NCBI GenBank assembly: GCA_023429135.1
Contig: JAEYWD010000024.1
Location: 243,496-307,495 of the forward strand
Origin: Bacteroidota bacterium
GTDB taxonomy: Bacteria > Bacteroidota > Bacteroidia > Bacteroidales > JAAUTT01
Length of the DNA: 64,000 nucleotides
Direction of reading: 5' to 3'
The notes beneath the pieces were generated by a model. The model worked only from the letters and a program-made list of their open reading frames with translations, made no database searches and was not told where the DNA came from. The stretch's first letter is position 1, and each line of letters opens with the position of its first letter. A program made the position numbers and the translations under genes. Of this stretch, positions 62,657 through 64,000 are shown piece after piece.

Positions 62657-63844
62657 ATGCAACAATACATCCTTTTTGATGACAGTGCCTGGGGAAAATT
62701 ATTGCCCTTAACATTCACACGCCCTGTTTCTGAGATCCGAATAGGAATCCTTACCATTCGGGAGAAATGGGAAAAATTCCTTGGTACAGAATTTTCATTC
62801 CTTACACAGGATTATCTTTCTGAAAAATATCCCCTCAAAACCGGTTCCAGCAATACTTTTATTAATGGATCTGTTTTACCAACCGTAGCATTGTCTCAGG
62901 CAATTAAAAGTCTCCAGCCGGGCGAATGCCTGAAGCACGAATCTGTTTTAATTGCATATAATACCGTTCAACCTCAAAAAGAGGTCCCTTCTGATCTTTC
63001 GGCGTTTAAAAACGTGATTGAGTTTTCGGAATCTTTCCTGAAAATAGATCATCCCTGGCAAATTTTCTCAAATAACCGGGTTGCTTTAACTGCCGATTTT
63101 GAACTACTGACAAAAGGACGTAAGTCAGCCCCCTTAAGCAATACCAATCGTGTTTCCGGTGCTGAAAATATATTCCTTGAAGAGGGTGCAAAGGTGGAGT
63201 TTTCGATAATAAATGCCACCACGGGACCAGTTTATATCGGTAAGGATGCCGAAATTATGGAAGGTTCCATTGTTCGCGGGCCTTTCGCCTTATGCGAGGG
63301 TTCAGCTTTAAAAATGGGAGCTAAGATATACGGACCAACAACTATAGGACCCTACTCCAAAGTTGGGGGAGAGGTGAATAACTCTGTACTTTTTGCTTAT
63401 TCAAATAAAGCCCACGACGGATTTTTAGGAAATTCCGTTTTGGGAGAATGGTGCAACCTCGGTGCCGATACAAATAATTCTAATCTCAAGAACAATTATG
63501 AAGAAGTAAAAGTGTGGAGTTATGTCGAAGAACGTTTTATAAGTACAGGGCTCCAGTTTTGCGGATTAATTATGGGCGATCATTCCAAATCGGGGATTAA
63601 TACCATGTTCAATACCGGTACTGTTGTGGGAGTAAGCGCTAATATCTTTGGCGACGGATTTCCGCGCAATTTCATTCCCTCGTTTGCGTGGGGTGGGGCT
63701 CAGGGTTACATGGTTTATAAACCCGAGAAGGCTTTCAGAACTGCCGAATTAGTCTACGACCGCCGGGGAATGAAGCTTTCGGTATCCGAAAAAAGCATTT
63801 TAGTTAAGGTTTTTGAAATGGAGGAAAAGTATCGTCGATTTTAG
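62657..63844 (+). CDS. GlmU-like putative sugar nucleotidyltransferase/acyltransferase
   Basis: The 395-residue protein has a GlmU-family N-terminus (YILFDDSAWGKLLPLTFTRP) and a left-handed beta-helix with hexapeptide repeats (for example IGKDAEIMEGSIVRGPF, AKIYGPTTIGPYSKVGG). Members in Bacteroidota are annotated as sugar-phosphate nucleotidyltransferases, but the GxGTRM-type motif is not obvious here, so the catalytic role is uncertain. It follows rpmE2 after a terminator. Confidence 0.85.
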   Translation: MQQYILFDDSAWGKLLPLTFTRPVSEIRIGILTIREKWEKFLGTEFSFLTQDYLSEKYPLKTGSSNTFINGSVLPTVALSQAIKSLQPGECLKHESVLIAYNTVQPQKEVPSDLSAFKNVIEFSESFLKIDHPWQIFSNNRVALTADFELLTKGRKSAPLSNTNRVSGAENIFLEEGAKVEFSIINATTGPVYIGKDAEIMEGSIVRGPFALCEGSALKMGAKIYGPTTIGPYSKVGGEVNNSVLFAYSNKAHDGFLGNSVLGEWCNLGADTNNSNLKNNYEEVKVWSYVEERFISTGLQFCGLIMGDHSKSGINTMFNTGTVVGVSANIFGDGFPRNFIPSFAWGGAQGYMVYKPEKAFRTAELVYDRRGMKLSVSEKSILVKVFEMEEKYRRF

Positions 63845-63867
63845 CTGAATTTTAAGCATTTGCATTT

Positions 63868-63883
63868 TGGCATGTGGATTGAA
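63868..63883 (+). promoter_or_regulatory. possible sigma-54-type promoter
   Basis: TGGCATGTGGATTGAA matches TGGCACRNNNNTTGCW at all but two defined positions and has the correct -24/-12 spacing. It lies 84 bases before the next possible ATG. A nearby dyad, TGCCATTATGGCA (about 63933-63945), may be an operator. Both could be chance. Confidence 0.3.
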
Positions 63884-63966
63884 ATACAGAGAGGATAACT
63901 ATTTTTCATTAGTGTTGTTTTAAGTTTTGCCATTATGGCAGAAATATAATAGGGGTAATTCAATAT

Positions 63967-64000
63967 ATGAGCAGAAAGCAAGATAAACCAGGTATTTCGG
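63967..64000 (+). CDS. start of a gene continuing beyond the window
   Basis: ATG at 63967 opens a frame reading MSRKQDKPGIS to the window's end. It is too short to identify. Confidence 0.35.
   Translation, partial: MSRKQDKPGIS

Overview
The window looks like a chromosomal segment of a Bacteroidota bacterium, probably an environmental member of Bacteroidales/Marinilabiliales; this placement is an inference. The support is type IX secretion (T9SS) sorting domains, SprB-like adhesin repeats, a DUF4290-murA pair, an ECF sigma/FecR/STN module, HExGH secreted peptidases, few Shine-Dalgarno sites, and repeated promoters of the Bacteroidota type (TTTG, about 19-21 bases, TAnnTTTG). The clearest promoter lies before the L31 gene (exact 19-base spacing). 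Several of these -7 boxes overlap the longest-ORF start and so move the real start to a downstream ATG (parE, grpE, larE, the DUF4143 ATPase).

Region 1 (1-12.9 kb) is an accessory island that reads like a polymorphic-toxin locus. A secreted protein with two tandem metzincin-like domains (its start lies outside the window) overlaps an exported partner gene. Next come a 5'-truncated Hint-domain toxin with a nuclease-like C-terminus, broken by one frameshift and followed by an overlapping beta-propeller-like partner; a decapitated ParE toxin; orphan C-terminal gene tips; an exported helical protein; a helical protein with a 12-unit heptad tail carrying two 1-base lesions; and a lipoprotein. A short ORF with a conserved dyad occurs twice (4572, 11007). 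Composition swings between GC-richer conserved parts and AT-rich variable parts.

Region 2 (12.9-23.8 kb) is a same-strand cluster for a surface system: a 2188-residue SprB-like repeat adhesin with a T9SS type A signal, an outer-membrane barrel-like protein, an exported HEAT-like protein related to the island's first partner protein, and a PKD protein with a type B (gliding-motility) C-terminal domain. Lipoate-protein ligase and arginine decarboxylase follow.

Region 3 (26.8-37.7 kb) is mixed: an array of five or six palindromes with a 41-base period between convergent genes, a Wzx-type flippase, a HigB-HigA module with its promoter and operator, an acyl-CoA synthetase, a WYL regulator, a GyrI-like protein, then radical SAM, YoaP-type acetyltransferase, DUF3795, BtrH-like and CDF-like genes. 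Intergenic gaps carry degenerate short repeats.

Region 4 (37.8-64 kb) is mostly core: topoisomerase IV (parE-parC), a DUF4143 ATPase, larE, a serine hydrolase, DUF4290-murA (MurA with Asp in place of the catalytic Cys), a thioredoxin, grpE-dnaJ, an ABC exporter pair, sigma/FecR/STN, fructose-bisphosphate aldolase, a TPR-SpoIIE phosphatase, tRNA-His, a second flippase, ribosomal protein L31 type B and a GlmU-like protein. Three single-base lesions in short A/T runs (near 6235, 10531 and 10614) may be real decay or assembly error.
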